A stretch of DNA of 64,000 nt from NCBI RefSeq assembly GCF_024679095.1, contig NC_066518.1, positions 5,402,610 to 5,466,609 of the forward strand, read 5' to 3'. Each line of letters starts with the position of its first letter. Positions within the stretch are counted from its first letter, which is position 1. The position numbers were made by a program, and so were the translations under genes. The notes under the pieces are model-generated. The model ran no database searches. It saw only the letters and a program-made list of their open reading frames with translations, and was not told the origin of the DNA. This document shows, one piece after another, positions 41,457 to 56,475 of the stretch. The DNA is from Eriocheir sinensis. Lineage: Eukaryota; Arthropoda; Malacostraca; Decapoda; Varunidae.

Positions 41457-41680
41457 GGCGGAAGAGGAGGAAGGGAAGAAAGAAGGGAGGGAAGGAGAGG
41501 GAGGTTCTGGTTCAGTGAATATTAGTGCAGCAAAACGAACTTAACGAATAAAACATTAAAGCTGAGATCGAGGTTTTGAGGTTTGAGGTTGAGGGGAGCG
41601 AGGGAGAGGGGCGGAAGAGGAGGAAGGGAAGAAAGAAGGGAGGGAAGGAGAGGGCGAGGGAGGGTTGGGCGGAGGTTCTG
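41457..41680. repeat. ~155-bp tandem duplication around a dispersed repeat copy
   Basis: GGCGGAAGAGGAGGAAGGGA and GAAAGAAGGGAGGGAAGGAG occur at about 41457-41505 and again at 41612-41660, each followed by GGAGGTTCTGG. Between them (41518-41594) is a copy of the repeat at 38712. Confidence 0.8.
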
Positions 41681-43085
41681 GTCCTGGAAACAACTAACAC
41701 CTGAGCGCCATTCTAGTGTGTCGGGGCTTAATGACGTCCTTCAGGTGAGAGGGTGTGGGCGCAGCGAGGGTTACACCTGGCCCAAACACCTTCCTCAGCC
41801 TCTCGTGCCGCGCCGTGAACACCAAACATCAGGTGCGTGTTTTCCCGCCAACCAGGGAGGAGAGTTTTGTTTTTTGTTACGGATTTTGTTTTTCATGTTT
41901 TGCTTTTTGGTTTTAGTTCTCGTGCCTGACTGGCTAATAAAATAAAGATATGGTAAAAATGGAAATCGTGTTGCCTCGCTTCAAACTGGGAATTATCATT
42001 ATTATCTTTATTATTATCATTCTCATCATAATTACTGTGGTGTTATTGTTGGTGTAAGTCTTAATACTATTCAAAATACAGCAAAGAGCGACAAAGAGCA
42101 TATTTCGGAAAGACCCCCAAAAGAGGATATAAACTACATTTGCTTGATGAAAAAATAAACGAAATGGGAGTTGCAAGCATACGATTTAAGAGAAAAATAA
42201 AAGGTAAGGTAAGAACCAAGCAGACACACGGAGCTTCTATTTGAGTCCTTTGCCAGCTCACTCTACTCACAATAACGAAAGTGGGAGCTTCCTTTCTGCT
42301 CTTGCTTTTCCATTGCGTATCAGAACAGAATATTATGAAACTCACGGTGCATTTCAGCGAGCGAGAGAGCACAGAGGGAGTCGCTTCGCCCTCCATTAAT
42401 CCTGGTGTTTATTCAAGAAGCCCTTATGACCTTATTCGAAGCTGCAAGTACCCCGGAACCTGAAACACACGATTACACCAAATGCACAGAATCCGCGCTT
42501 CAGGATGCACTCTACGCCCCTTCCCTGCCCTCGTCCAGTGTGCCTCAACGGGTGAGCGGGAATTTTACGGGCCTTCTTGCTCTTCCTGACTACGCCTTCC
42601 CTGATTTCCTCGATTACCCAGCAGCATCTCGTCCTTTTATCACCTGAGTATGCTAATCCCCCGCCGCTGAGAGTCCTGCCCACCGTCAAGACCCCGAGGA
42701 GCAAGGTCGTCAAACGGAAAATTATAAGTTTAGAGAACGTTTGCCTTAGAGAAAAGTGAGATAGCTTTTTTTAATTTTTTTTTATTCTCCTTATTGTGTA
42801 TGCTGGTAATGATTTCTTGATTTGATGTTTCTTCCGTGATTTCATTTTTTTTTGTCTTTTGTGTTCGATGTACGTGTCTGAGTTAATTTGCCGTTGTTGT
42901 CGCTGATGAATGTTTTCTTCTGATCCACAATGACTTTCAATTTGTATACAGTGCTAATTATAAGACAAAATGAAGGGTTGTTGACGTTTTTGTTATTATT
43001 ATTATTACTATTATTTTTATTATTGTTATTATTAGTTATTATTATCATTGCTATCATTAACATTATTATTATTATTGTGATCTAA
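41681..43085. other. Unique sequence
   Basis: No gene recognised. An (ATT)-rich stretch lies at 42988-43078. Confidence 0.4.
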
Positions 43086-43172
43086 ACGAAGACTGCACGG
43101 TGATGTAATGGAAGTAATTAAATGGGTCAAAGGGATTATTACCCAAGGCGATTTAGATCAAGTATTAATTCT
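43086..43172 (+). pseudogene. Small remnant of a CR1-like LINE ORF
   Basis: Reads HGDVMEVIKWVKGIITQGDL then DQVLIL. It aligns with the GDLIEVYKWMKGFNKGDVNK then ILIV portion encoded at 61.9-62.2 kb (IEVYKWMKG against MEVIKWVKG, GDVNKILIV against GDLDQVLIL). It is then lost in an A-run and ATT repeats. Confidence 0.6.
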
Positions 43173-43239
43173 GAAGAAAAAAAAAACTATATCAGAGATT
43201 ATTATTATTGCTATTATTATGACCATTGTTATAACCTCT

Positions 43240-43256
43240 CACTCACACACACACGC

Positions 43257-43294
<38 letters not shown>
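43240..43294. repeat. (CA)n microsatellite
   Basis: CA run with two CG interruptions. Confidence 0.96.
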
Positions 43295-43295
<1 letters not shown>

Positions 43296-43763
43296 TCGAG
43301 CATCAGATCCCATTACTCTTCATTCCGTGCAATCCTCCCGTAAGCGTCTCCCCACACCTCCCCGGCACGCCCATCACCCCCCCTCCCCCCCACCCACGAG
43401 ACACCTGACTCCCCGCCACTCACATCTCCCCTCACCGCAAAAACTCCCCCGCGTCCCTCAGCAAGCTCATCCCTCCTCTTCACTGTCATCCCACGCCGCT
43501 CTTCTTCACTCCAAACACAAGCCACGCGAGAAGGGGCATGGCAGTGTTACCAATACCCGCCCTCAGACACCCTTCCACGCCCTCCTCTAGGTGTAGTAAG
43601 CCACGACAGCCCATCTCCACCACGCCACCTGCGGCCACACGCGGTCCCCTCGCTCCACTATTGCCCGCCACGCCCGCACCACCGACTCCACTCCACGTCA
43701 CAATACATTTCTAACCCCGAAGCTGAAACAGAAAAGCAGGATAATACAAAAATCGATGTATTC
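43295..43763. other. C-rich unique sequence
   Basis: Strong C bias on the plus strand. The 160-codon Pro/His/Ser-rich frame has no recognised domain. Confidence 0.35.
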
Positions 43764-43792
43764 CTCTCTCTCTCTCTCTCTCTCTCTCTCAA
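43764..43792. repeat. (CT)n microsatellite
   Basis: Short CT run. Confidence 0.95.
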
Positions 43793-43939
43793 TAGAGTAA
43801 TCACACTCCCCAAGACTTGAACGAAACAATGCCCCTGTCAACCTTAACAACAGCGTTCCCGAGGCGTGACGAGGCTTGGCACGCTATAACCCGAGGCTTA
43901 GAACACGCCCTTGTTGTCTAAGCGTTTCCATTACCAGTT

Positions 43940-44660
43940 ATTATTTTTTTTTTCAAGGTGGAATTGGGGGTCGGGCCGTATGTTTCTGTAATCTATGTAA
44001 GTGGAGACTGCTTACCGAGAACGTACTTAATGGTCTTGACTATATCCCCCACAAACTCAAACTATATCAGCACTTTCATGTTCAAAAAGGGGAAGGTTGG
44101 AAAGTTTTGTTTAGTTGGCGCAACATCTGTGGTCATATGCCGAAGAGAGACAGAAGGGGAAGAAATTATAGGAGAAAGGAACAGATCCCAGAAGACGGGA
44201 CACAACACCCGATTAACACCTGGTACCCATTTGCTGCTGGGTGGACAGGGGCGTAGGGTATCGGAAAAGCCGCCCAAATTTTTCCACTCCGCCTAAAAAA
44301 GGGGAACGGACAATGAACAATGAAAAGTCGATTCAGCTCAACAGATTAAACGATGCTTGCCGATGAACGTCTCCTCGGTAACCACAAATTTTTCGCCTTT
44401 TGATGCGTGTAACTTGAGACTGCTTGCCGGGACCGTTCTTGATGGGTCTTTACTACAATGGACCACGAAAAGTCAATCCAGCTGAACAGAAGATGGACGC
44501 CTCAGCAGTAACCTCAAGTCTTTCTCTTTGTAATGTAAGTAATTGGAGGCTGCTTACCGAGATGGTCCTTGATGGGTCTTTACTGGTCAAGGGAACCGGC
44601 AGTGAACCAAGTAAAGTCAATCAGTATGAGCAGAATAAATGATGCATGCAGATGAACGAC
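43940..44660 (+). repeat. ~129-bp degenerate repeat, three copies, first one hosting a SINE
   Basis: Markers are TGGAGACTGCTTACCGAGA (44001), TTGAGACTGCTTGCCGGGA (44414) and TTGGAGGCTGCTTACCGAGA (44543). Each is followed by a CTTGATGGGTCTT word and later AAGTCAAT..AGC..AACAGA. Copies 2 and 3 are 129 bp apart. Copy 1 is stretched by the SINE at 44088-44286. Confidence 0.7.
44088..44286 (-). mobile_element. SINE body, tRNA head truncated (probable)
   Basis: The sequence contains GACGGGACACAACACCCGAT, then ACCTGGTACCCATTTGCTGC and TGGGTGGACAGGGGC. I recognise this as the body of a widespread arthropod tRNA-derived SINE in reverse orientation. In that family an A/B-box head would lie beyond 44286, but here it is missing. 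Recognition is from memory of the family; no second copy occurs in this window. Confidence 0.55.
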
Positions 44661-45380
44661 TATCAATCATAAATCTTTCTCGCGGCGTCACGTTTCCTGG
44701 TGATCTGTTAGTGGCATCGCTCCAGCGTCGCGGGCACCACCAGGCAGGCAACGTGCTGGTATTGGGAGCGTGGCGAGCATACAGAAGCCAGCAGCGCTTG
44801 GACATCAAAACATTCACACCTGAGGCCATTGCAATACCGCAGGACCGGTCTTGCAGCCTTTTTGTCTAAATAAATGGAAACCGTCCAAAGGCTGGCTGAG
44901 AGACGCGAAAGGGAAAAAATAGTTGTTGCCTCTCCACAAAGGAAAACAGCAGACAAAGGATAGTTTTTTTTTGTCTTCTTTTGATGGTACTCGGCTGAAA
45001 GAAGCGATGCAAAAAAAAAAAAAAGATACGCCGGTGTAGTTTAGGCAATTCATCAAGTAAACACATAAACGCGCGCCAACGCTTCAACGCCCGGCGGAAA
45101 ATGATGAACAAATAAAGAGAACGAGCGCTGTTACGGCACGGGGATGAAAACGATTTGCTAAAACGGATAAGCGCCTGCATGCAGTTGTTTGGCATTTGCT
45201 TAAGTTTGAACAATTCATTACGTTGCATGGAGTGTTGGCGCGGCCCTTGAACGCCACGGACACACACAGAACACACACACGCGCGCAACACACACTCTGG
45301 GGCTGGCTGGCTGGCTGGCTATGCACGAGGACCGACTCAGAGCACAAAGGAACAGTCACGGGTGAGTATTTGTATGCGGA
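44661..45380. other. Unique sequence
   Basis: Includes (GGCT)n of five units at about 45301-45320. No gene recognised. Confidence 0.4.
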
Positions 45381-45780
45381 ACACTCACTCGCTATCATCG
45401 CCACACTTTAACACGTCGCTTTTAATTCTCTTTGTTCTTGTTCTTCTGATTCTCACTCGCTATCATCGCCACACTTTTACATATCGCTTTTACTTCCTCT
45501 TTTTCTTTTAATCCTTCATCTCCTTCTTCATCTTATTTTTTTTCTTCTTATTTGAACGTTCTTTTTGTTCATGTTTTTCTACTTCTTACTCACTATCATC
45601 GCCACACTTCTACATATCACTTTTTACTTCCTCTTTTTCTTCTCGTCTTTCATCTCCTTCATCTTCTTTTTCTCCTAATTTGAACGTCCTTTTTTTCCCC
45701 AACACATTGTTTTTACTTCTTCTTCCCTTTTTCTTCCTTCGTCTTCTTCTTCGTATTTTTTTAACGTTTTAACGGTTTTA
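45381..45780. repeat. Degenerate 70-135-bp repeat in a T-rich tract
   Basis: CACTCGCTATCATCGCCACA followed by CTTTTACATATCGCTTTT recurs near 45385, 45454 and 45588 (the last as ACTCACTATC). The remainder is TTC-rich. Confidence 0.75.
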
Positions 45781-46200
45781 TTGTTCATCATTATCCATTC
45801 TCCAGTTAACATGCATGGCGACAATACACACCTGTCACAACGCTCAGTTCCCGGCTCTTCTGTGCTATATGGAGGTTGCTATGGCGAGGGTGCGGCGGCG
45901 GCGGTGGTGGTGGTGATGGACCGTTGACTTCGCACCATCACAATCACCATCACAAACCAGCATGAATATGGGTGCTCGGGACGCCGCCGCCGCTCGATTG
46001 GTGTCCGTCGTTTACCTTCCACACGAGCCCATCCAGGTAACACCCATGCGCCGCCCCACCACACCGCCACCACGCCAGCAGATCCATCACCCTCACCACG
46101 CCCACGGCACTTTCATCTCCATCACATCCATAGGTCTCTGGTCTCCCATGTTCCTCAATCTATGCATCTCCCATCGCGGCCACGGATTGAGAGTAGTGTT
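45781..46200. other. Unique sequence
   Basis: A frame from ATG 45962 reads MNMGARDAAAARLVSVVYLP and meets a possible donor (CAG then GTAACA) at about 46037. Support is too weak for a gene call. Confidence 0.25.
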
Positions 46201-46214
46201 ATATTGCAGTGGTG

Positions 46215-46376
46215 TATAGCAGTAGTAGTAATAGTAATAGTAGAAGAAGCACTATTACTACAACTAATTCTACTCCTTTTCCTCTTTCTCTTTCTCTTTT
46301 TCCTCCTCTTTCTTCTTGCTCTTCCTTTTCCTCTTCATCCTCTTTCTCTCCTCTTCTCTTCTCTTCCTCCTCCTCA

Positions 46377-46424
<48 letters not shown>

Positions 46425-46430
46425 TAAAAT
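46215..46430. repeat. AGT/CTT low complexity and (CTA)n
   Basis: (CTA)n at about 46373-46420, preceded by imperfect AGT and CTTTTC repeats. Confidence 0.9.
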
Positions 46431-46822
46431 ATTTCAATCATCAGAACTACAACAAACAGCAAAAGCAACAATTTCCTGGAACCGATACAGTCCGCGCCGT
46501 CTTTCAGCTTCTCAATAATCCCCGAACATAACTTCTGATTTAACCTGATGTAATTACTCACTCCACCTTTCACCTCTCCCATCAGACAACAAAGCTCACC
46601 TAAAGAGATTCACGTTCCACTCACTTTCTCCTCTCCGTCCTGGTCTCGATCTCCTTCTCCTCCTCCTCCTCATCCTCGTCCTCTTTCCTCCCCTTCGTAA
46701 TCTGCATCGCCTCCCTTCTCATTCGGTGTGGTGTTGGACTTCTTCTCCCCCTTTATAACTCTATGCTATTATTCCCTTTTTCTGTTCCTTCTTACGATTC
46801 AGTGATCAGGGAACTGTGTGCG

Positions 46823-46828
<6 letters not shown>

Positions 46829-46872
<44 letters not shown>
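46829..46872. repeat. (CT)n microsatellite
   Basis: Uninterrupted CT. Confidence 0.96.
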
Positions 46873-46874
<2 letters not shown>

Positions 46875-47907
46875 TCGTTGTATTAATATGTTTTTGCCCA
46901 AGAGCAGACAATATGCTTTTGGTTTACATCGCCCTTCGGATTCCCAATAATCACGCTCATATCATTATATACATTTAGCGAAAGATTTATATTCGTGTGG
47001 AAAATAAAATAGGAATAGTTGATAACGTTTAAGAAGAATCTACTGGCCGAATCTGGAACCAATCGCCGAGGCAGAATCCGTCGGACTGAGCGACTGAGAT
47101 TTATGGTGAGAATCAGGCAAACAAAGAGTGTCAGATCCCATTATTTATCCTCTCTTTGTCGGGTTAAATTACCTTCGCGCGAGTGTGCCGGCGGAGGCGA
47201 GGGAACGCTGCGTGGGGGTCCCTAGCGAAAAGTTGTTACGAAGAAAACCCTAATGAGAGGGGTAGGGATAGAAAGACAGATAATGGAATACAGAGACAGA
47301 TGGAAAGAAAGACACAGAGAGAGGGAGGGAAAGGCACCAAGATATAAAACACATGTCTATACGCCAGCGACTCAAAGCTTCACCCTCCACAACCATTTAA
47401 ACTTTGAGAGGCAACTCCGGCAACCCCCGCAGCGCCAGGCTCTTGCGGAACTGACCGACCGACCGACCGACCGAAACAGCGAGCGGCCAACACACCCACT
47501 GACCGGCTGACTGACTGACTGATTGACTGAGAGGAGAGCAATCGGGTCAGCCTCGTGTCCTTTGTGAGCAGTATTGCCTTCTCTCAATACACTTCAATAT
47601 CCTCCTCTTTGTCGACACATCCCCAGCTCCGTGCATTGTTCTTCCTTGAGATCCAACACTTTTCCCTCCGATGCAGCGCCGGGACTCATGCATGCGACAC
47701 AACGAGTGGAGATCCTTTTATCTTAATGTCGAGTCTTATTACACCGATACATTATTCTCTTGATCTTATTCCCTCCATCCTCTCTCCTTTACTGACCTTC
47801 TCTTTGTTTCTCTTCCCGGCGCGCAGCTCACACACACGTACACACACACACACATCACCACGAACACGAAGTCACTGTTGTTGAGTGTCCTAAATGTTGT
47901 TCATATA
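46873..47907. other. Unique sequence
   Basis: Short (GACC)n at about 47452-47474, (CTGA)n at 47507-47530 and (CA)n near 47828-47850. No gene recognised. Confidence 0.4.
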
Positions 47908-48360
47908 AAGCAAGTCGACGATATGTATCACTATACCGTACTGCTAAAGACGCTCTCGACAGATGCACACCAAAGGAAATGATTGTCCGGGAGAGGAAGC
48001 TCTGTAGGAAGAACAAGAAGTATTGCGACGAACATATACCAAAGTCTACGTAAAGTCTCGTAAAGTAAGTCGACGATGCACATTACTTACAGGCCAAAGA
48101 ATATGACTGTCCGGATATGGAGGATCTGAAGGAAGAGCAGGAAGTATTTCATCGAACATACTTATACCAAAATCTTGAGATAAAGTCCTCTGCTGTGAAT
48201 TAAAGGTTCTTCGTAAAGCAAGTCGACGGTGCACATCACGACCATACTGCTAACGAGGTTCCAAGAAAATGATTGTCCGGGAATGGAAGATCTGAAGGAA
48301 GTGCAAGAAGTATTTCGTCGAACATATACCAAAGTCTTAGGATAAAGCCCTCTGCTGGCC
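47908..48360 (+). repeat. Degenerate 130-165-bp repeat, three copies
   Basis: Each copy carries AAAG.AAGTCGACGATG, then ATGATTGTCCGGGA.TGGA, GAAGTATTTCGTCGAACATA and ACCAAAGTCTT. Starts lie near 47910, 48062 and 48215. Confidence 0.8.
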
Positions 48361-49069
48361 ACGTTAGGGAGGTCTTAGTGGGAGAAAGAAAAACCCAAAG
48401 TCTGGCTGCAGGCGCGGGCCGGAACCAGAACTAAGGTCACACAAGTTTTCTAATCTGGAGCTGATCCGTGTTTAGCCAACAAGGAATTTAATGACTTTCC
48501 GTGGCACACAAATATTATAAAAGACGACTTAATATTCCTTTATAGTACGAGTTAAAGAGAAAGAAAAAAAGTCTCGATATATAGCCCCTTTCCCTCCATC
48601 CCCCCATCGACCATAGTGGCAGGTCATACAGCTATACAACACATACAATTCTTTCTCACTCTCATCCATTTTCCTCGAGGGGTTCACGGCCGCCACCAAT
48701 CCGTCTTGCCCCTGACCACCACTTCCCACTTCTTGCCTCCGTCTTCCTTGCCACCCCCCTCCCTTCTGGCTACTGCTACTGTGTTCTCATTCCCCGCCAG
48801 GTCCTTTTTCCTCTAATTCTTTCGCCGCAACTTCCAAGACAGCTCAAAGTCGCCGAGATGTTGCCTCCCCTGGCCTGCTCGCCTGTCCAAGAACACGACG
48901 TCGCCACAACACAGGGATACGAAAATTGTCCACCCTTTTACCTTTTTTTTTTCCTCTTTCCAAGGCAGACCTTTACATCGGTACTTTTTTTTCGGGGGTC
49001 CTTAAAGTATATTACTCCTTGCGACCCTATTTAATTCTTATAGGGGCATATATTTTGGTGTAGGTATAT

Positions 49070-49070
<1 letters not shown>
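48361..49070. other. Unique sequence
   Basis: Nothing recognised. Confidence 0.4.
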
Positions 49071-49142
<72 letters not shown>

Positions 49143-49211
49143 TTACAAAGTTTATTTACCTAGTTGTAGTATACAAGGCCTGAGTCCGGTCCTGTCTCCA
49201 TAAATCTATAT

Positions 49212-49293
<82 letters not shown>
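49071..49293. repeat. Two (GT)n microsatellites
   Basis: (GT)n at 49071-49140 and 49214-49293. The second abuts the candidate exon. Confidence 0.97.
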
Positions 49294-49295
<2 letters not shown>

Positions 49296-49296
<1 letters not shown>

Positions 49297-49480
49297 CTTT
49301 CTTAGCCTCGTATTCGTTCCAGCCCTTGATCTTTTCCCTGTTCTCGTCGTCCTCGGCCGGGCCTCCGCCCGTCCGCCACGAGCACACAGCAGAGCCTCCA
49401 CGGCTGCGCCTCAGGGGACAAAAATAACGCGAGGCGCCGTGGCCGCTGTCGGGTGGCTCGGCGGCAGGACCGGCACCCAT
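49296..49480 (-). CDS. Candidate first coding exon on the minus strand
   Basis: An ATG at 49480 has G at -3 and G at +4. It opens a GC-rich frame of about 61 codons beginning MGAGPAAEPPDSGHGASRY and ending in the charged stretch EDDENREKIKGWNEYEAKKE. The codons there (GAG GAC GAC GAG AAC ... AAG ATC AAG GGC TGG AAC) look coding. A GT at 49295-49294 could serve as a weak donor; the intron would then start within the (CA)n of this strand. A GC-rich upstream segment fits a 5'UTR. No family is recognised, and the opposite strand is also open here. Confidence 0.33.
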
Positions 49481-49690
49481 TACTGTGTACTTTCACCCGT
49501 CGCGTGCCTCTAATGGACTGGCCGGAGCGGGAAAAACAGCGAGAGAGGGAGGGAGGGAGGGCGCCACAGGGGAGGGACTATGCCTGCTCTGCTTCGCTGC
49601 CAAAGAAGGACGCAGGAGACAGCGACAAGACACCGCCGCCGCCTGCACGCTTTGGACTGGTGTTGTTTTGCTTGATTTTACTTCACGCTG
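49481..49690 (-). promoter_or_regulatory. GC/CpG-rich segment upstream of the candidate exon
   Basis: A CpG-rich stretch immediately 5' of the minus-strand ATG, with no other explanation. The promoter role is inferred from composition only. Confidence 0.2.
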
Positions 49691-49909
49691 TAGTTTGCTA
49701 ATGCAGTTATTCATTAATATTATTGTCGCCAGGCTCAGCGTATCGCGGAGAGCAATATTGTTTCCGTCGTTGATATTAATATGCATAATACAAATATCTC
49801 CACTATAATTTATTATTAATTATCATTATCTTTACTATAGCATTAATTACTTGTTTTGTTGTTTCTAGTACCGCTGCCACTGTGGTATTATTAGAACATT
49901 AAAATCTTG

Positions 49910-50059
<150 letters not shown>

Positions 50060-50099
50060 ACAAATCAGGAGTAAATAAAAGCATTTCTCATGTGACCCA

Positions 50100-50770
<671 letters not shown>

Positions 50771-51745
50771 ATTACCATCAATTGTCTTACATTTTCAGCG
50801 ATGTTTCTTTAATTCGTTGCATAATTGCGTTTCAAGGTCATAAAGTAACTGTTCGCGACATAATTCAGCTTTATGGCGCCGGCAATGCGGTGTGTGTGTT
50901 TTTTTTATCTGGAGTTTTATGCGCGGATAAACGTTTTTAAACATACATTTTAAAGTTTATATACAGGTTATTTTTTTTCTTTCATAAATAAACAGTTCTG
51001 AAAAATACCGCTGCTGAGTAATGATGTGCATAAAACAGTTCTTGCAGTACACGCTGTGCTGTTTATAAATTTTTAAACAGTGATACTGATAACTGAAAAA
51101 TCATGGACCAACTGAACTGCTTTTTGAAATGCTTTATCAAACTTTTAAATAATTCACAAAATATTTCTCATTTTAGTAATGTGTTTCACGTACTCTCGTA
51201 GCTCGACCTGAAAAACCTGCTGGACAGTCCCTGACGTTGGTGGCGCTGACCAACCCGAAGCGAACTTTATGACACATCCCAAAGGATGTGATTTCATTTT
51301 GTCCCCTCGAATGTGATTTTGTATCTACAAAATCAATATACGCGAAGGTGTTTACGCCTTTCTTTAAGGACATACTATAATCTTAAGGGCTTTTGTTGGA
51401 TCTACTATTATTTCGGTTTTATACTTAGTGACAAACACACGATGTTTACGCCAGGAGTATATAATGTTGTAGTCAAGTATCGGTGCATTGAGTACGACAA
51501 CGCACACGTGTACACACAAACACTGCAGGCAGTGAAGACTGACGGCCGCAATGGGTGGCGCCGCTGCTCTCACTCAGATCGACTCGGCTAATGAACGCAT
51601 ACTTTAATTTCCTCCGTAGGAAAAGGAAAAGAATAGGAGTGTTCCATACGGGTGAACTCGCGCGAAAACCACTGAAGTATTCAGAAAATTCGTTTAAGGT
51701 TTATGTACAGTGTATATGTTTAAATATATATTACATTGTATCATG
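50771..51745. other. Unique sequence
   Basis: Nothing recognised. Confidence 0.4.
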
Positions 51746-51746
51746 C

Positions 51747-54480
<2,734 letters not shown>

Positions 54481-54640
54481 AAACCATCACCACCTGGGTC
54501 CTCGAGGCCCGGCCACGTGGAGGCTCCCTCAACCCTGGGATGCAGACAACACCGTCCTCACCTGCCTTCCTGAGTCTTGGTGTTACACCACAGCCGCGCC
54601 TTCTGCCTATAGGGCCCCATACATGCTCAATGGCACTGCG
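54481..54640 (-). pseudogene. Decayed Tc1/mariner-type transposase C-terminus (probable)
   Basis: The minus strand reads AIEHVWGPIGRRR, matching the N-P-I-E-H-V-W-x-x-L-G-R-R block that holds the last catalytic acidic region of Tc1/mariner transposases. About 20 residues later LRKAGEDGVVCIP matches the L-x-x-A-x-x-x-x-W-x-x-I-P word. Beyond this, CCTCGAGGACCCAGGTGGT resembles the terminal A-R-G-G-H codons in a shifted frame. The upstream catalytic domain is not seen. Confidence 0.5.
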
Positions 54641-54689
54641 CAGTACATTGTATAAACTGGGTTTACACAAACTCTGGCCGTCAGCCACA

Positions 54690-55771
54690 CACTCCTCATG
54701 TCCATTGAGCTCATTTACTCAGTTCTGTCGTGCTGTCACTGTGTCAATATGTCAGATACAGGGTCTGAAGATGACATACTTTTCTAGAACAAATGTAAAT
54801 GACGATTATTGACATGATAGTTTAACTCAGAATGAGAACAACATGTAAATCAATCAATAAAAATAAAAAAATGTAGTAATGAGCAACACAGCAAGGTCGC
54901 CGCCTTCCTCGCCTCCCCTCAATAGTCTGTCAGATTTGCAATGCGTAGCCTTATAATGTCAGTTTTTTTTTGTTTTATTACGCGAATGTTATTTGTATTC
55001 AATCATAGGTTTGCATTTATGTTAAATCATGAATGAAAATCAATTAAGAAACACAGTTTTATTATATACCTGAAACTTGCTTACATAAGGGCGTGGTATT
55101 TCCTGATCATGTAGATTGTAGAAGTTGTAGCAGCTCTTAGCACCACAGCGATGGTCGATATACATCATCAGCTGCTGCACCAGACTTTATTGAAGCTTCT
55201 ACTTTTCTTATGTTCTTTCCTGAACGATGACCGCAGTCTGTTTATTTTCTTGACTACAGATTCTTTTTGCATACTCGTCTTTTTTCTCTCAGTTTCTTCA
55301 CTCATTTTTCGTAAGCAGCATTTTTCTTGTTTCTATCCGCGTAGTCTTTACTTTTTACATTCCAGATACACGCTTGTTCTTGACAGAGTTAAATAAATTC
55401 ACGCCAAAATGTACGGTTTTCAATGCTTTCATTCATCTTGGCGAATGGCAAAAGTAGCGGATATGTTCTCGTTACTGTGTTGGCGATAAAACTGTGTAAA
55501 TAATGTCACTCCTCCCACACACGTTTAAACTAGGCTTGCGCATTGCTGGTACTGCGCGGAACCGGGTTTTTAAGGAAGCGACTGAATTTGCACAGTGTTC
55601 GCACGGGGCCCGAGCAGTTACACAAACTAGCCCCACACATGCACGAAGTAAACTGCGCAAACCAGTTTGTGCAGTGTGTTTGTACAGTGCCACTGTGCAT
55701 GTATAGGGCGCTAAACACCGCTTTACACACAAGAAAAAAAGGCATCATTAATATATAATAAAAGTCTGATG

Positions 55772-55782
<11 letters not shown>
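54690..55782. other. Unique sequence
   Basis: No gene recognised. 55530-55720 has several GTTTGTGCAGTG/CACTGTGCA-type words that may form hairpins. Confidence 0.35.
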
Positions 55783-55824
<42 letters not shown>

Positions 55825-55842
55825 TAACACACACACACATTT
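55783..55842. repeat. (AT)n and short (CA)n
   Basis: AT run to about 55822, then CACACACACA. Confidence 0.95.
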
Positions 55843-56268
55843 TATCTCCTTTTCTTCATCTTTGCTCCGTACACACCTTCTGAACGAAGTGAGTCAAATG
55901 TCACTGGTGTCATAATCACGTTTTTAGTGCACACACGTGGAGGCAATAATAATTATATTTTGGTATTTAATAGACTCGCGTTATTTGTTTCACGCACGTT
56001 GCCGGCCTTACAGACCCAGCTACTTCTGACTCGTAATTTCCCAACAACACCAGCGGTCGTTTGCGTTTATATTTTTTTGGTGGAGTTTGTGCCTGACGGT
56101 GTTCCGCGCTGCGGCGGAGTGCATCACGAGACACTGTTCAGTGTTCCGTGGTCATTCTTGTTCTCGACTCGTTTACGAAATTTTGTCTGTAGTTTGTGTT
56201 GCTTTTAAGAAAATGTTTAGAACATATTTATAGCTCTTGATGAGTTACAGCTCTGGGCAGCCAGAAAT

Positions 56269-56272
<4 letters not shown>
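55843..56272. other. Unique sequence
   Basis: Nothing recognised. Confidence 0.4.
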
Positions 56273-56353
<81 letters not shown>

Positions 56354-56475
56354 TCATCTATCTCTATTTATCTATCTGTCCCTTTCTCTCTCTCTATCCA
56401 TCTATCCGTCTATATATCTATCTATCTATATCTATATCAATCTCTATTTATCTATCTATCTGTATTCATCTCAAG
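56273..56475. repeat. (GT)n and imperfect (TCTA)n
   Basis: (GT)n at 56273-56350. CTAT/CTGT tetranucleotides follow to about 56465. Confidence 0.95.

Noticed and set aside
55500..55730. Possible MITE with GTTTGTGCAGTG/CACTGTGCA inverted words
   Set aside because: Several short inverted words are present, but I could not define a consistent pair of termini or a target duplication.
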